A DNA stretch of 64,000 nucleotides, from NCBI RefSeq assembly GCF_002843605.1, contig NZ_CP025263.1, forward strand, positions 5,299,501 to 5,363,500, given 5' to 3'. Positions 8,582 to 16,997 of this stretch are shown piece after piece. Numbering within the stretch: the stretch's first letter is position 1; the number at the start of each line of letters is the position of its first letter. Position numbers and translations under genes: made by a program. Under the pieces are notes generated by a model. The model did no database searches, was not told the DNA's origin, and was given only the letters and a program-made list of their open reading frames with translations. Origin of the DNA: Pseudomonas sp. S09G 359. GTDB lineage: Bacteria; Pseudomonadota; Gammaproteobacteria; Pseudomonadales; Pseudomonadaceae.

Positions 8582-8595
8582 AGCGCTACCTTAGT
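8582..8595 (-). promoter_or_regulatory. GntR-box operator upstream of gntR
   Basis: The minus strand reads ACTAAGGTAGCGCT, a full match to AC-N-AAG-N-TAGCGCT. It lies 30-43 bp before the gntR ATG, in the 216-bp divergent gntK/gntR region that also carries the site at 8430. This implies that GntR represses its own gene together with gntK. Confidence 0.78.
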
Positions 8596-8624
8596 GCCTC
8601 GATTTTTGTTTGGCAAGCCGCCTG

Positions 8625-9653
8625 ATGACCTCCAAGAACGATAAAAAATTACGCACCACCGGTCGCCCCACCCTGAATGAAGTTGCCCGCCTGGCCGGCG
8701 TCAGCCCGATCACCGCCTCCCGCGCCTTGCGTGGCATCAGCACCGTGGCCACCGAGCTGGTGGAAAAAGTCCAACACGCCGCTGCCGAACTCAACTACGT
8801 GGTCAACCCCGCCGCCCGCGCACTGGCCTCGGCCCAGAGCCATTCAGTGGTAGTGCTGGTGCCGTCGCTGTCCAATCTGCTGTTTATCGAAACCCTCGAA
8901 GCCATCCACCAGGTGCTGCGGCCCAAAGGCTTTGAAGTGTTGATCGGCAACTTTCACTATTCCCGCGATGAAGAAGAAAACCTGCTGCGTAACTACATGG
9001 CCTACCAGCCACGGGGTTTGCTGCTGACCGGGTTTGATCGGACCGAAAGCGCCCGACGGATGGTCGAGGCCAGCAATGTGCCTTGCGTGTACATGATGGA
9101 TCTGGACCCCAACGCCGGGGTGAACTGCGTGGGTTTCTCGCAACTGGCGGCGGGTGAAACGGCGGCGGCACACCTGCTGTCCCGTGGTTACAAACGCCTG
9201 GCCTATATCGGCGCGCAACTGGACCAACGCACGCTGCTGCGTGGCGAAGGTTTCCGCCGCGCCCTGCAGCAAGCCGGCCGGTACGACCCGGCGCTGGAAC
9301 TGCTGACGCCGCGCCCCTCCTCCGTTGGCTTGGGTGGCGAACTGTTTCTGCAACTGTTGGCGGCCCACCCGGACGTTGACGCGATCTTCTTCGGCAACGA
9401 CGACCTGGCCCAAGGCGCGCTGCTCGAAGCCATGCGCCATGGCATCAACGTGCCGGAGCGCGTGGCGGTGCTGGGCTTTAACGACTTGCCGGCATCGTCG
9501 TTCATGGTGCCGCGCCTGAGTAGCATCAGCACGCCACGGGAGGCGATTGGCCGACGTGCAGCCGAGCATCTGTTGACGATCATGGCGGGCAACAAAATCG
9601 CCAAGCCGGTGGTGGATATGGGGTTTGAGTTGCAGGTGCGCGAGAGTACGTAG
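8625..9653 (+). CDS. gntR: LacI-family gluconate repressor
   Basis: This 342-residue regulator has the LacI HTH at the N terminus (PTLNEVARLAGVSPITASRAL), the hinge helix NPAARALAS, and a periplasmic-binding-protein-like effector domain. That domain runs from SHSVVVLVPSLSNLLF through FFGNDDLAQGALLEA to VLGFNDLPAS. An in-frame TTG at 8610 is possible, but ATG 8625 gives the usual length. It is divergent from gntK-gntT, and three GntR-box-like sites surround it. The ligand is presumably gluconate or 6-phosphogluconate. Confidence 0.92.
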   Translation: MTSKNDKKLRTTGRPTLNEVARLAGVSPITASRALRGISTVATELVEKVQHAAAELNYVVNPAARALASAQSHSVVVLVPSLSNLLFIETLEAIHQVLRPKGFEVLIGNFHYSRDEEENLLRNYMAYQPRGLLLTGFDRTESARRMVEASNVPCVYMMDLDPNAGVNCVGFSQLAAGETAAAHLLSRGYKRLAYIGAQLDQRTLLRGEGFRRALQQAGRYDPALELLTPRPSSVGLGGELFLQLLAAHPDVDAIFFGNDDLAQGALLEAMRHGINVPERVAVLGFNDLPASSFMVPRLSSISTPREAIGRRAAEHLLTIMAGNKIAKPVVDMGFELQVREST

Positions 9654-9782
9654 GAAGCGACTTACATTGCGGCAAGCGCTTTAATCCGTTGCCTACGTTT
9701 ACGTCAGAATCCGCTGGCTTGTGCTTCTGGTGTGGGCTCTCTAAGGTTTACCGGTCGCTGAATTCCTTGGTGATCGGGTTTA

Positions 9783-9814
9783 GAAGCCCCTCTTCGGACC
9801 TCCTAAATCAGGAG
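9783..9814 (+). promoter_or_regulatory. Leader with paired hairpins, one covering the Shine-Dalgarno
   Basis: The 168-bp gap 9654-9821 holds no gene I can support. Just before the small gene at 9822 are two potential hairpins. One is GAAG-CCCCT-CTTC at 9783-9795. The other is CTCCT-AAATC-AGGAG at 9800-9814, whose 3' arm is the Shine-Dalgarno itself. Ribosome access would be limited unless the stem opens, suggesting translational control. A 5-bp stem is weak on its own. Confidence 0.45.
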
Positions 9815-9821
9815 CACGTTA

Positions 9822-10061
9822 ATGATCAAAGAAGTCGATACGCCGCCTACCACGCTTTTCACCGTCATCCCCGGTACCACCACCGAAACCCTGCTGATCA
9901 ACAGCTACGAAACCGTGTGTTCGGTCAGCACTTTATTGCTCGACCTGTCCGATGACCTCACCGGTAAACACCGCGATGTCGCCCTGGCCATTCATCAATT
10001 GAGCGAGCTGAGTGTGCTGCTGGTAGGCAAAGCCATGGACCAGCACACCCCGCGCTGCTGA
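9822..10061 (+). CDS. DUF6124/DUF3077-like small protein
   Basis: This 79-residue protein contains TTLFTVIPGTTTETLLINSY followed by a helical stretch with HRDVALAIHQLSELSVLLVGKAMD. It matches my memory of the C-terminal core of Pseudomonas DUF6124/DUF3077 proteins, which usually carry a longer N terminus, so this is a short version. AGGAG lies 7 bases before the ATG. The function of the family is unknown. It stands alone between gntR and a two-component system, with no clear terminator after it. Confidence 0.7.
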   Translation: MIKEVDTPPTTLFTVIPGTTTETLLINSYETVCSVSTLLLDLSDDLTGKHRDVALAIHQLSELSVLLVGKAMDQHTPRC

Positions 10062-10114
10062 CGCAGCACCAAAGGGTCCGGTGTTCCGCCTATTCGGCAG
10101 AGCGCCGGATCAGC

Positions 10115-11470
10115 TCAATTCATCGGCAAAACCACTCGAACCTTCAGCCCACCCGCGGCGCGGTTGTGTAACGTCAGCGACCCGCCATGTTCAAGCACCG
10201 CCGCCCGAGCACTGGGGAGCCCCAAGCCCACGCCGCCAGTATTTTTATTGCGCGACCCTTCGATACGGAAGAAGGGCGCAAACACTTGCTCCTGATACTC
10301 GCTGGCAATGCCCGGCCCGCGATCAACGACTTGAATGTGGGCGTATTCACCTTCGGTTTTCAAGCGAACACCCGCTTCGCTACCGTATTTGATGGCGTTA
10401 TCCAGCAGATTGCTCAGCGCACGTTTAAGGCCGATCGGGCGGCCGACGTACACCAGCCTGGAGGGGCCTTCGTAGGTCACCTCGGTGCCTGCATCCTTGA
10501 AGTCATCGACCAACGTCAGCAACAACTCTGCCAGGTCGAATGCTGTGGCCGGTTCAAGCCTCGCGTCATCCCGAAAGAAATCCAGCGCGCTGTTGACCAT
10601 GGCCTGCATCTCATCGACATCACGGAATAATCGCGTCTGCTGTTCGGCGTCCTCAATGAATTCACCCCGCAGCCGCATGCGAGTGAGCGGTGCGCGCAAG
10701 TCGTGGGAGATGGCGGCAAGCATTTGCGTGCGGTCATTCAGAAAATGCTGGATCTGCGCCTGCATGGCATTGAAGGCAAGGATCGCCTGGCGAATTTCGT
10801 GAGGGCCGACTACCGGAATGGGCGGCGCACGGAAATCCTTGCCGAAGCGCCGCGCCCCTTGGGCAAAGCGTTCAAGCGGAGTCGCCAGATGGCGGGTCGC
10901 GATAAGCGCCACCACGACCGTCGACAACAGTGCCAGCACGATCACGATCAGATTGCGCTTGAACGGGTCCAGCCCCCATCTGCGACTGGCTACCGAAAAC
11001 TGCATCCAGGACCCATCGATTAACTGGACCATCAACCTATAAGGCCGCTCGACGTGTTCGGCAGCCCAATCATCCGGCTCGTACGCTTCGATGGACGCGG
11101 CAGGCATCTCCAGCAGATCGCGCAGCAATTGCTGGCCATCGTTGAAACCCGGGTCGTTGATCTCGGGTAAATGTGCATCTTCGCGGCGCGCCAACCACTG
11201 CACGCTGAAGACCTTGTCGGTGGCTGCCCGGGTAAGCGTGTGACGCTGATCAACAGGGGCGGCGTTGATCATCCGGGTGATGCTCGCCACCCGTTCCATC
11301 AAGCCGATTTCGAGAAGGGGCGGCCGTGCCCAAACACCGGCCACCAGGCTGAAAACGCTGTAGAGCCCGAGTGACGTCAACATCGCCGCCATGGTGGTCA
11401 GGGCGATCCAGCGGGCCACGGTATCGTGGGGGCGATGGTATCGGGCGCGTAGCCTGGATAACACGCTCAT
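10115..11470 (-). CDS. Sensor histidine kinase (EnvZ-like architecture)
   Basis: This 451-residue inner-membrane kinase has TM1 about 22-46 and a periplasmic loop about 47-172 with many acidic residues. TM2 is about 173-192, and HAMP follows (RHLATPLERFAQGARRFG). HisKA has the phospho-acceptor His256 in AAISHDLRAPLTRMRLRGEF. The HATPase_c N box is NLLDNAIKYG, with DRGPGIA and GGVGLGLP. Its start overlaps the response-regulator stop by 4 bp, so the pair is coupled. The layout resembles EnvZ, but the true ompR/envZ pair lies elsewhere in Pseudomonas genomes. The signal is unknown. Confidence 0.9.
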   Translation of the reverse strand: MSVLSRLRARYHRPHDTVARWIALTTMAAMLTSLGLYSVFSLVAGVWARPPLLEIGLMERVASITRMINAAPVDQRHTLTRAATDKVFSVQWLARREDAHLPEINDPGFNDGQQLLRDLLEMPAASIEAYEPDDWAAEHVERPYRLMVQLIDGSWMQFSVASRRWGLDPFKRNLIVIVLALLSTVVVALIATRHLATPLERFAQGARRFGKDFRAPPIPVVGPHEIRQAILAFNAMQAQIQHFLNDRTQMLAAISHDLRAPLTRMRLRGEFIEDAEQQTRLFRDVDEMQAMVNSALDFFRDDARLEPATAFDLAELLLTLVDDFKDAGTEVTYEGPSRLVYVGRPIGLKRALSNLLDNAIKYGSEAGVRLKTEGEYAHIQVVDRGPGIASEYQEQVFAPFFRIEGSRNKNTGGVGLGLPSARAAVLEHGGSLTLHNRAAGGLKVRVVLPMN

Positions 11471-12177
11471 CGTTTCATCACACTTGGGCTGAACAGATAC
11501 CCGCCATTGCGGATGGTCCGGATCATCGGCTCAGCGTGTAAGTCGGTTTCGAGCTTGCGGCGCAGTCGGCTGACTTGCACATCAATGCTGCGATCAAAGG
11601 CGTCGTAAGACTCACCCCGGGCCAGATCAAGCAACTGCTGGCGGGTAAGGATGCGGCGCGGGTGTTCGGCGAACACCAGCAGCAACTCGAATTCCCCCGT
11701 AGACAGGGGAATCATGACTTTTTCCGGCGAACGCAATTCACGGCGGGTGATATCCAACTGCCAGTCTGCGAACTCAAGGATTGTGCGTGATGAGTCCGGC
11801 GCGGGCGCGGCAATATCGGCGGTACGCCTGAGCACTGCGCGTACCCGGGCCAATAACTCCCGTGCATCGAAAGGCTTGGTCAGGTAATCGTCGGCGCCCA
11901 GCTCCAGGCCTACCACCCGGTCGCTCAGTTCCCCCATGGCCGTGAGCATGATCACGGCGATGCCATGCCTGGCACGCAACTGCTGGCAGAGCACCAGGCC
12001 GCTGTCGCCGGGAAGCATGACGTCGAGGATGATCAGGTCCGGTAATCGCCGCTCCAGCGCGCGCCACAGCGACGGGCCGTCGGTGGCGACTTCCACGCTG
12101 TAGCCGTGCTGTTCAAGGAACTTCTGCAGCAGGGCGAGGACTTCAATATCGTCATCGACCAGTAATAGATGGCTCAC
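11467..12177 (-). CDS. OmpR/PhoB-family response regulator
   Basis: This response regulator has a receiver domain with the acidic pocket LLLVDDD, phospho-acceptor Asp52 in LIILDVMLPG, Thr79 in MLTAMGE and Lys101 in YLTKPF. A winged-helix trans_reg_C domain follows (LSTGEFELLLVFAEHP, RSIDVQVSRLRRKLE, IRTIRNGGYLF). The start is uncertain. GTG at 12177 gives a normal 236-residue protein beginning SHLLLVDDD, whereas ATG 12225 would add 16 residues and TTG 12300 more. The downstream kinase overlaps by 4 bp. It is divergent from the MlaA-like lipoprotein gene at 12348, a possible target. Confidence 0.88.
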   Translation of the reverse strand: MSHLLLVDDDIEVLALLQKFLEQHGYSVEVATDGPSLWRALERRLPDLIILDVMLPGDSGLVLCQQLRARHGIAVIMLTAMGELSDRVVGLELGADDYLTKPFDARELLARVRAVLRRTADIAAPAPDSSRTILEFADWQLDITRRELRSPEKVMIPLSTGEFELLLVFAEHPRRILTRQQLLDLARGESYDAFDRSIDVQVSRLRRKLETDLHAEPMIRTIRNGGYLFSPSVMKR

Positions 12178-12347
12178 GGCGGTCTCGCTGGCGCAAAGGG
12201 TTTGCAAGTGCGTATCTAAAATCATTCCTGGCGCGGCGTCATATATTTCAACTCGGTAATAAAGCGACAGGCAGGCAATAAAGCGGAAATCTTCAGGCAA
12301 AAAAAGCCAGGCAGGATCGCCACCAATCCTTGCCGAGATGACCCTGC

Positions 12348-13136
12348 ATGCTAACCATCAAACGCGCCACGCCTGTTGTACGCTCCACCATTATCGGTTT
12401 TGTTGTTGTACTCGCCAGTGGCTGCGCGAGCGCGCCTGAACCACTGCCTTCCCCCTGTGACCGCCTCGGCGATACGCTTCATGACCCGGCAGAACCGGTC
12501 AACCGCGGCATCTTCGCCTTCAATCGAACGGTGGATGATTACGCCCTGGCACCGGTGGCACGCGGTTACCGGCATTTGCCTGGATTCGTGCAAACGGGCG
12601 TGCACAACTTTGTCGCCAACTTCGGCGAACCCAAGGTCTTTATCAATGACCTGCTGCAGGGCAACGGTGAGCGCTCCGTCACCACCTTCGGCCGCTTCGT
12701 GATCAACACCACGGTGGGGGTCGTCGGGTTGATCGATGTGTCGGGCAAAATGGGCATAGAGCGGCACAAGGCTGACTTCGGCCAGACATTTGGCGTGTGG
12801 AATATCGCCAACGGACCTATCGTTGAACTGCCGTTGCTGGGCACCGGCAACCTGCGTGATGCCACCGGCAAAGTGTTGAGCTTTGCGATCAGCCCCTTGG
12901 GCAGCAACAGCGATACCGTCGAGACCCTGGGCACCGTCAGCACCGTTGGCGGCATCGTCGATGGCCGCGCGGAGGCGTTGCCGTTTACCGAGCAATTGCG
13001 TCAACAGCCGGATTATTACCAGGCACTGCGCGACACCACCGCCCAGCGACGGGCTGATTTCGTACTGGAAGGCAAGGCAGGCCGGGTCGTGGCCTACCCC
13101 TCGGTGTGTGTCAAAGGTGAGCAAGATGGCGAGTAG
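12348..13136 (+). CDS. MlaA/VacJ-family outer-membrane lipoprotein
   Basis: This 262-residue lipoprotein has a signal peptide ending in the lipobox LASGC (Cys near residue 26). The MlaA domain follows: DPAEPVNRGIFAFNRTVDDYALAPVARGY, VHNFVANFGEPKVFINDLLQG, FVINTTVGVVGLIDVS, FGQTFGVWNIANGPIVELPLLG. MlaA proteins remove phospholipid from the outer leaflet of the outer membrane and pass it to MlaC. No other mla genes are nearby, so this may be a second copy. It overlaps the next small gene by 11 bp. Confidence 0.9.
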   Translation: MLTIKRATPVVRSTIIGFVVVLASGCASAPEPLPSPCDRLGDTLHDPAEPVNRGIFAFNRTVDDYALAPVARGYRHLPGFVQTGVHNFVANFGEPKVFINDLLQGNGERSVTTFGRFVINTTVGVVGLIDVSGKMGIERHKADFGQTFGVWNIANGPIVELPLLGTGNLRDATGKVLSFAISPLGSNSDTVETLGTVSTVGGIVDGRAEALPFTEQLRQQPDYYQALRDTTAQRRADFVLEGKAGRVVAYPSVCVKGEQDGE

Positions 13137-13368
13137 AAACCCAGCGCTGGTGCTGCACCGCAGAACACGCATGGCCAGCCCGGCGTTGCTGCATTGCCGC
13201 GAAATCGAACTGTCGGTGGAGGAGGACGGCCGTCACGTCACCCTCAGCCGCTACGTGGAGTTGTACGGCGATGAACACAGCGCCTGGTGCTCGGTGCAAC
13301 ATCATCGAATCCCCTTGGCGAGCATGCTCCGCTGGATGATCAGCCATGGCGAGCGCACAGAGGCTTAG
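13126..13368 (+). CDS. Small conserved-looking hypothetical protein
   Basis: This 80-residue protein begins inside the last 11 bases of the MlaA-like gene, with ATG at 13126 (a second ATG lies at 13171). The sequence ELSVEEDGRHVTLSRYVELY followed by WCSVQHHRIPLASMLRWMIS looks like a folded small domain with a His pair. It has no signal peptide or membrane segment. Tight overlap implies translation coupled to the lipoprotein. I do not recognise a function. Confidence 0.65.
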   Translation: MASRNPALVLHRRTRMASPALLHCREIELSVEEDGRHVTLSRYVELYGDEHSAWCSVQHHRIPLASMLRWMISHGERTEA

Positions 13369-13447
13369 GGGCTGCGATGGAGAATTCGTTTCATCGTGTT
13401 GCTGGCACCTGCTAGATTGATGCTTCTCCAAATGCCAGGGAAGCATC

Positions 13448-14080
13448 ATGGGACACTCACTGAAAATCTTGGGTCGCACGTCCTCCATCAACGTGCGCAA
13501 GGTGCTGTGGACATGCCAGGAACTGGGCATCGACTACATCCGCGAAGACTGGGGCATCGGCTTCAAGCCCACCCAGTCCGCCGAGTTCCTTGCCTTGAAC
13601 CCCAACGCCCAGATACCGGTGCTGATCGACGACCACGGCGTGCTGTGGGAGTCCAACACCATCTGCCGCTACCTGATCGGCCTCTACCAACGCTACGACC
13701 TGCTCCCCGCCGAACCGGCGCCGCGCGCGCGGGTTGAGCAATGGGTGGACTGGCAGGCCAGCGAACTCAACCCCGCCTGGGGCTACGCCTTCCAGGCGCT
13801 GGTGCGCAACAGTCCCGACCACCAGGACCCGCAACGCCTGGCCGCTGGTGTGCAGGCCTGGAACGACAAGATGGGCCTGCTCGAACAACAGTTGGCAAAA
13901 ACCGCTGCCTACGTAACCGGTAATGAATTCACCCTGGCCGATATCCTCATCGGCCTCTCGGTGCACCGCTGGCAGATGACCCCCATGGAGCATCCGCCCT
14001 ACCCCGCCATTGCCGCGTACTACCAGCGCCTCAGCCAACGGCAGGGTTTCAAGACCTTTGCCCTCGACGGCCACAACTAA
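13448..14080 (+). CDS. Glutathione S-transferase family protein
   Basis: This 210-residue cytosolic GST has an N-terminal thioredoxin-like domain (LKILGRTSSINVRKVLWTCQE, NPNAQIPVLID, LWESNTICRYLIGLY) in which ESN(T) binds the glutamyl part of glutathione. An all-helical C-terminal domain follows, ending LADILIGLSVHRW. It begins a three-gene operon with an NAD-dependent epimerase (15-bp gap) and an MFS transporter (12-bp gap). The reaction is unknown. Confidence 0.88.
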   Translation: MGHSLKILGRTSSINVRKVLWTCQELGIDYIREDWGIGFKPTQSAEFLALNPNAQIPVLIDDHGVLWESNTICRYLIGLYQRYDLLPAEPAPRARVEQWVDWQASELNPAWGYAFQALVRNSPDHQDPQRLAAGVQAWNDKMGLLEQQLAKTAAYVTGNEFTLADILIGLSVHRWQMTPMEHPPYPAIAAYYQRLSQRQGFKTFALDGHN

Positions 14081-14095
14081 ACCAAGGACTCCACC

Positions 14096-14833
14096 GTGAA
14101 AGGACTCAACGTACTGCTTACCGGCGCCTGCGGCAGAATCGGCAAGACGTTTTTCGAAGCCTCGAAAGACCGCTACCGCTTCACCCTCACCGACCGCATC
14201 ACGCCGGACTTCGACCTCGGCGAACACCGCTTCGTGCACGCCGACCTCAGCGACACATCAGGCCTGGCCGCCCTGCTCGACGGCATCGACGTGATCGTGC
14301 ACCTCTCTGGCATCCCTCACGCCAGCGCGTCGTTCGACGAATTGCTGCCCAACAATATCCTCGCCACCACCTACCTGTTCGAAGCCGCCGTGGCGGCGGG
14401 GGTAACGCGCCTGGTGTTCGCCAGCAGCGCGCAAACCATCGAAGGCTACCCGGTAGACCGCCAGATCACCGCCGGGATGCAGGTAATGCCCGCCAACCTG
14501 TATGGCGTGAGCAAATGCTACGGCGAGGCGCTGTGCAGCTACTACGCAGCGAAAACACCGCTGTCGACCATTGCCCTGCGCATCGGCGCCTTCGAATTCG
14601 TCGAAACCCACGACCTCAACAACGCCCGCGACCTGAGTGCCTGGCTCAGCCCGCGTGACGCCGTGCAACTGCTGCAACGTTCGGTCGAGGCCGAAGGCGT
14701 AAAGCACCTGATCGCCCATGGCATTTCCAATAACCGCTTCAAGCGCCTGGACTTGAGCGAAACCACGCGAGTGTTGGGTTACCATCCGGTAGATGATGCA
14801 TTCCAGACCTTCGAGATCCCGATTTCCTACTGA
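14096..14833 (+). CDS. NAD-dependent epimerase/dehydratase (uronate-dehydrogenase-like)
   Basis: This 245-residue extended SDR has the cofactor motif LLTGACGRIGKTF at residues ~7-19, VIVHLSGIPHASASF, the catalytic Ser in LVFASSAQ, and Tyr/Lys in YGVSKCYGE. Length and layout resemble uronate dehydrogenases, which oxidise glucuronate or galacturonate. GTG is the start, with AAGGACTC upstream. Its position between a GST and an MFS transporter suggests uptake and oxidation of a sugar acid or similar compound, which is inference only. Confidence 0.8.
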   Translation: MKGLNVLLTGACGRIGKTFFEASKDRYRFTLTDRITPDFDLGEHRFVHADLSDTSGLAALLDGIDVIVHLSGIPHASASFDELLPNNILATTYLFEAAVAAGVTRLVFASSAQTIEGYPVDRQITAGMQVMPANLYGVSKCYGEALCSYYAAKTPLSTIALRIGAFEFVETHDLNNARDLSAWLSPRDAVQLLQRSVEAEGVKHLIAHGISNNRFKRLDLSETTRVLGYHPVDDAFQTFEIPISY

Positions 14834-14845
14834 GTTTTCTCTGCC

Positions 14846-16255
14846 ATGCCTGCACTTTCCCCTACTGATGGCATCGACCCGATCCGTGCCGCCCACATCA
14901 GCGCGCGCATCGACCGCCTGCCCGCCGTTGCCACTATCTGGCGGCTGGTGGCGTTGCTCTCGATCGGTGGTTTTTTCGAGCTGTATGACCTGTTCCAGAC
15001 CGCCTACATCAGCCCTGGCCTGATCAGCGACGGGATTTTCCACACCGGTAAAGACGGTGTGTTCGGCTTCTCGGACCAAGCGGCGTTCGCTTCGGCCACC
15101 TTCCTCGGCCTGTTCCTCGGCGCCAGCCTGCTCAGCCCGATTGCCGACCGCTTCGGGCGCCGGGCGATCTTCACCTTTGCGCTCATCTGGTACACCGTGG
15201 CCACGGTGTTGATGGGCATCCAGACCTCCGCGATAGGCATCATCTGCATGCGCTTTCTGGTGGGTATCGGCCTGGGGATCGAGCTGGTGACCATCGACGC
15301 CTACCTCTCGGAACTGGTGCCCAAGCGCATGCGCAGTTCGGCGTTTGCCTTTGCGTTTTTTATCCAGTTTCTGTCGGTGCCGGCGGTGGCCTTGATGTCA
15401 TGGTGGCTGGTGCCCCAAGCGCCGTTCGGGGTCTCTGGCTGGCGTTGGGTGGTGTTGAGCAGTGCAGTGTTTGCGCTGTTTATCTGGCAATTGCGCAAAC
15501 GCCTGCCGGAATCACCGCGCTGGCTCGCGCAAAAAGGCCGCTTTGACGAAGCCGGGCAGATCATGGACAGCCTCGAAGCACGCTGCCAGAAGGATCACGG
15601 CAAACCGCTGGATGAGCCAGAACCGGAAGCCGTCAGCGTGCAAGGCAGCGGCCGGTTTGCCGATATCTGGCAACCGCCGTACCGCCGCCGGGCGTTGATG
15701 CTGATTGTGTTCCATGTGTTCCAGGCCATCGGGTTCTTTGGCTTTGGCAACTGGCTGCCAGCGCTGCTTTCGGGCCAGGGCGTGAGCGTGACGCACAGCC
15801 TGCTCTACGCGTTTATCATCACCCTCGCCTACCCGCTGGGGCCGTTGCTGTTCGTGAAGGTGGCCAACCGCTTTGAAAACAAATGGCAGATCGTCGGCTC
15901 GGCCATGGGCGCGATGATCTTCGGCAGCCTGTTCGCCCTGCAGACCACGGCGGTGGGGCTGGTGATCTGCGGCGTGTTGATCACCTTCTGCAATGCGTGG
16001 CTGAGCTTCAGTTATCACTCGTACCAGAGCGAACTGTTCCCGACCAATATCCGTGCGCGGGCGGTGGGCTTCTGTTATTCGTTCAGCCGTTTGTCCACGG
16101 TGTTCAGCAGCCTGTTGATCGGTTTTATCCTCGAACACCTGGGCACGCCGGGGGTGTTGGCGTTTATTGCCAGCAGCATGTTGATCGTGATGATCACCAT
16201 CAGTTGGTTCGGCCCACGCACGCGGAACCTGGCCCTGGAAAATATCGCCCACTGA
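14846..16255 (+). CDS. MFS transporter, sugar/aromatic-acid-type
   Basis: This 469-residue inner-membrane protein has 12 predicted helices. The first cytoplasmic loop motif is ADRFGRRAIF, and GIGLGIELVTIDAYLSELVPKRMR follows TM4, as in the sugar-porter and aromatic-acid:H+ symporter branches. PESPRWLAQKGRFDEA lies before the central loop. It is the last gene of the GST-epimerase-MFS operon and probably imports the substrate of the operon. The substrate is unknown. Confidence 0.87.
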   Translation: MPALSPTDGIDPIRAAHISARIDRLPAVATIWRLVALLSIGGFFELYDLFQTAYISPGLISDGIFHTGKDGVFGFSDQAAFASATFLGLFLGASLLSPIADRFGRRAIFTFALIWYTVATVLMGIQTSAIGIICMRFLVGIGLGIELVTIDAYLSELVPKRMRSSAFAFAFFIQFLSVPAVALMSWWLVPQAPFGVSGWRWVVLSSAVFALFIWQLRKRLPESPRWLAQKGRFDEAGQIMDSLEARCQKDHGKPLDEPEPEAVSVQGSGRFADIWQPPYRRRALMLIVFHVFQAIGFFGFGNWLPALLSGQGVSVTHSLLYAFIITLAYPLGPLLFVKVANRFENKWQIVGSAMGAMIFGSLFALQTTAVGLVICGVLITFCNAWLSFSYHSYQSELFPTNIRARAVGFCYSFSRLSTVFSSLLIGFILEHLGTPGVLAFIASSMLIVMITISWFGPRTRNLALENIAH

Positions 16256-16388
16256 CGGCAATGCCTGGCCGCCGGCGGGACAATGTTTGCCGCAGCGGCC
16301 CGGCAATCGCCAATAAAACCGGGGGGCTGGCACCCGGCACGCTAATTGCTCCAGCTGTGGCACCGTACATTTCCCCAGGTGACCGATC

Positions 16389-16898
16389 ATGCTGGTTAAC
16401 AACAACGTCCAAGCTGTGTCGACCATTGAGCACATCAAGCGCCCCGACATGGACCCCGCCAACGCCGCCGCCAGTGCGCTGTACAGCGGAGCCGTGCAAG
16501 CGGCGGCGCAAAGCGTGACCGTGCCGGCCGCGCAGAAGAACCTGGACAAGGCCGCCGACCGCATCGACGAAGCCTTCGCCAAGACCCGCGTACAGTTGCA
16601 GGCCTCAACGGCGGCAGCTACCCCGTCGACCGATTCGGTGCCGGCCACCACGTCCACGTCCGGCGCGCGGTCGGAGTTCACTGACTACATGAGCAAATCC
16701 CCGGCCGAACGCATCCGTGAGCAATTGCTCAAGGAACAGGGTTTGACCGAGGCGGATGTACAGAACATGTCGCAGGAAAAGCAGGACGCCATTTCCAAGC
16801 AAGTGGCTGATCGCATCAAGCAGCAGCAAGAGCAGCAGGTAGCGGCGAAAGCCACTGACCCGGCTCAAAGTGTGAAAGAAACCCTGGCAGCGATCTAA
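16389..16898 (+). CDS. Ala/Gln-rich hypothetical protein with C-terminal coiled coil
   Basis: This 169-residue soluble protein is rich in Ala, Thr and Gln. The N-terminal half is helical (NAAASALYSGAVQAAAQSV), followed by a low-complexity Thr/Ser/Ala linker at about 75-95. A charged helix comes next: FTDYMSKSPAERIREQLLKEQGLTEADVQNM, then a QQQEQQ stretch. There is no signal peptide. The preceding 133-bp gap contains only its leader. I do not recognise a function; similar Pseudomonas proteins are annotated as hypothetical. Confidence 0.8.
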   Translation: MLVNNNVQAVSTIEHIKRPDMDPANAAASALYSGAVQAAAQSVTVPAAQKNLDKAADRIDEAFAKTRVQLQASTAAATPSTDSVPATTSTSGARSEFTDYMSKSPAERIREQLLKEQGLTEADVQNMSQEKQDAISKQVADRIKQQQEQQVAAKATDPAQSVKETLAAI

Positions 16899-16918
16899 GC
16901 CACACCAGGGAATCACTT

Positions 16919-16955
16919 TGTGGGAGGGGCGGTTCGACTTGCCCCCTCCCACATT
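16919..16955. repeat. Short class A REP, single hairpin
   Basis: TGTGGGAGGGGCGGTTCGAC is followed closely by TTGCCCCCTCCCACA. A single REP-type hairpin is interrupted by GGTTCGAC instead of a full pair. It lies between the convergent hypothetical gene and the PAS-MCP gene. The inserted CGGTTCGAC/TTCGACTTGCC junction recurs in the elements at 47.1 and 55.4 kb (GTCGCACC... GACTTGCC), so it is a recombined subtype. Confidence 0.75.
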
Positions 16956-16997
16956 TGCTCTTCTTTCACAGTGGATTTTCGGTGTGGTGTAGATCAG

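Noticed and set aside
9689..9955. 88-codon frame beginning in the leader before the DUF6124-like gene
   Set aside because: It overlaps the better-supported small gene in another frame, has no ribosome-binding site and no recognisable domain.
10115..12177. Naming the two-component pair ompR/envZ
   Set aside because: Architecture fits, but the context (MlaA-like lipoprotein, DUF6124-like gene) is not that of ompR-envZ, and many pairs share this layout.
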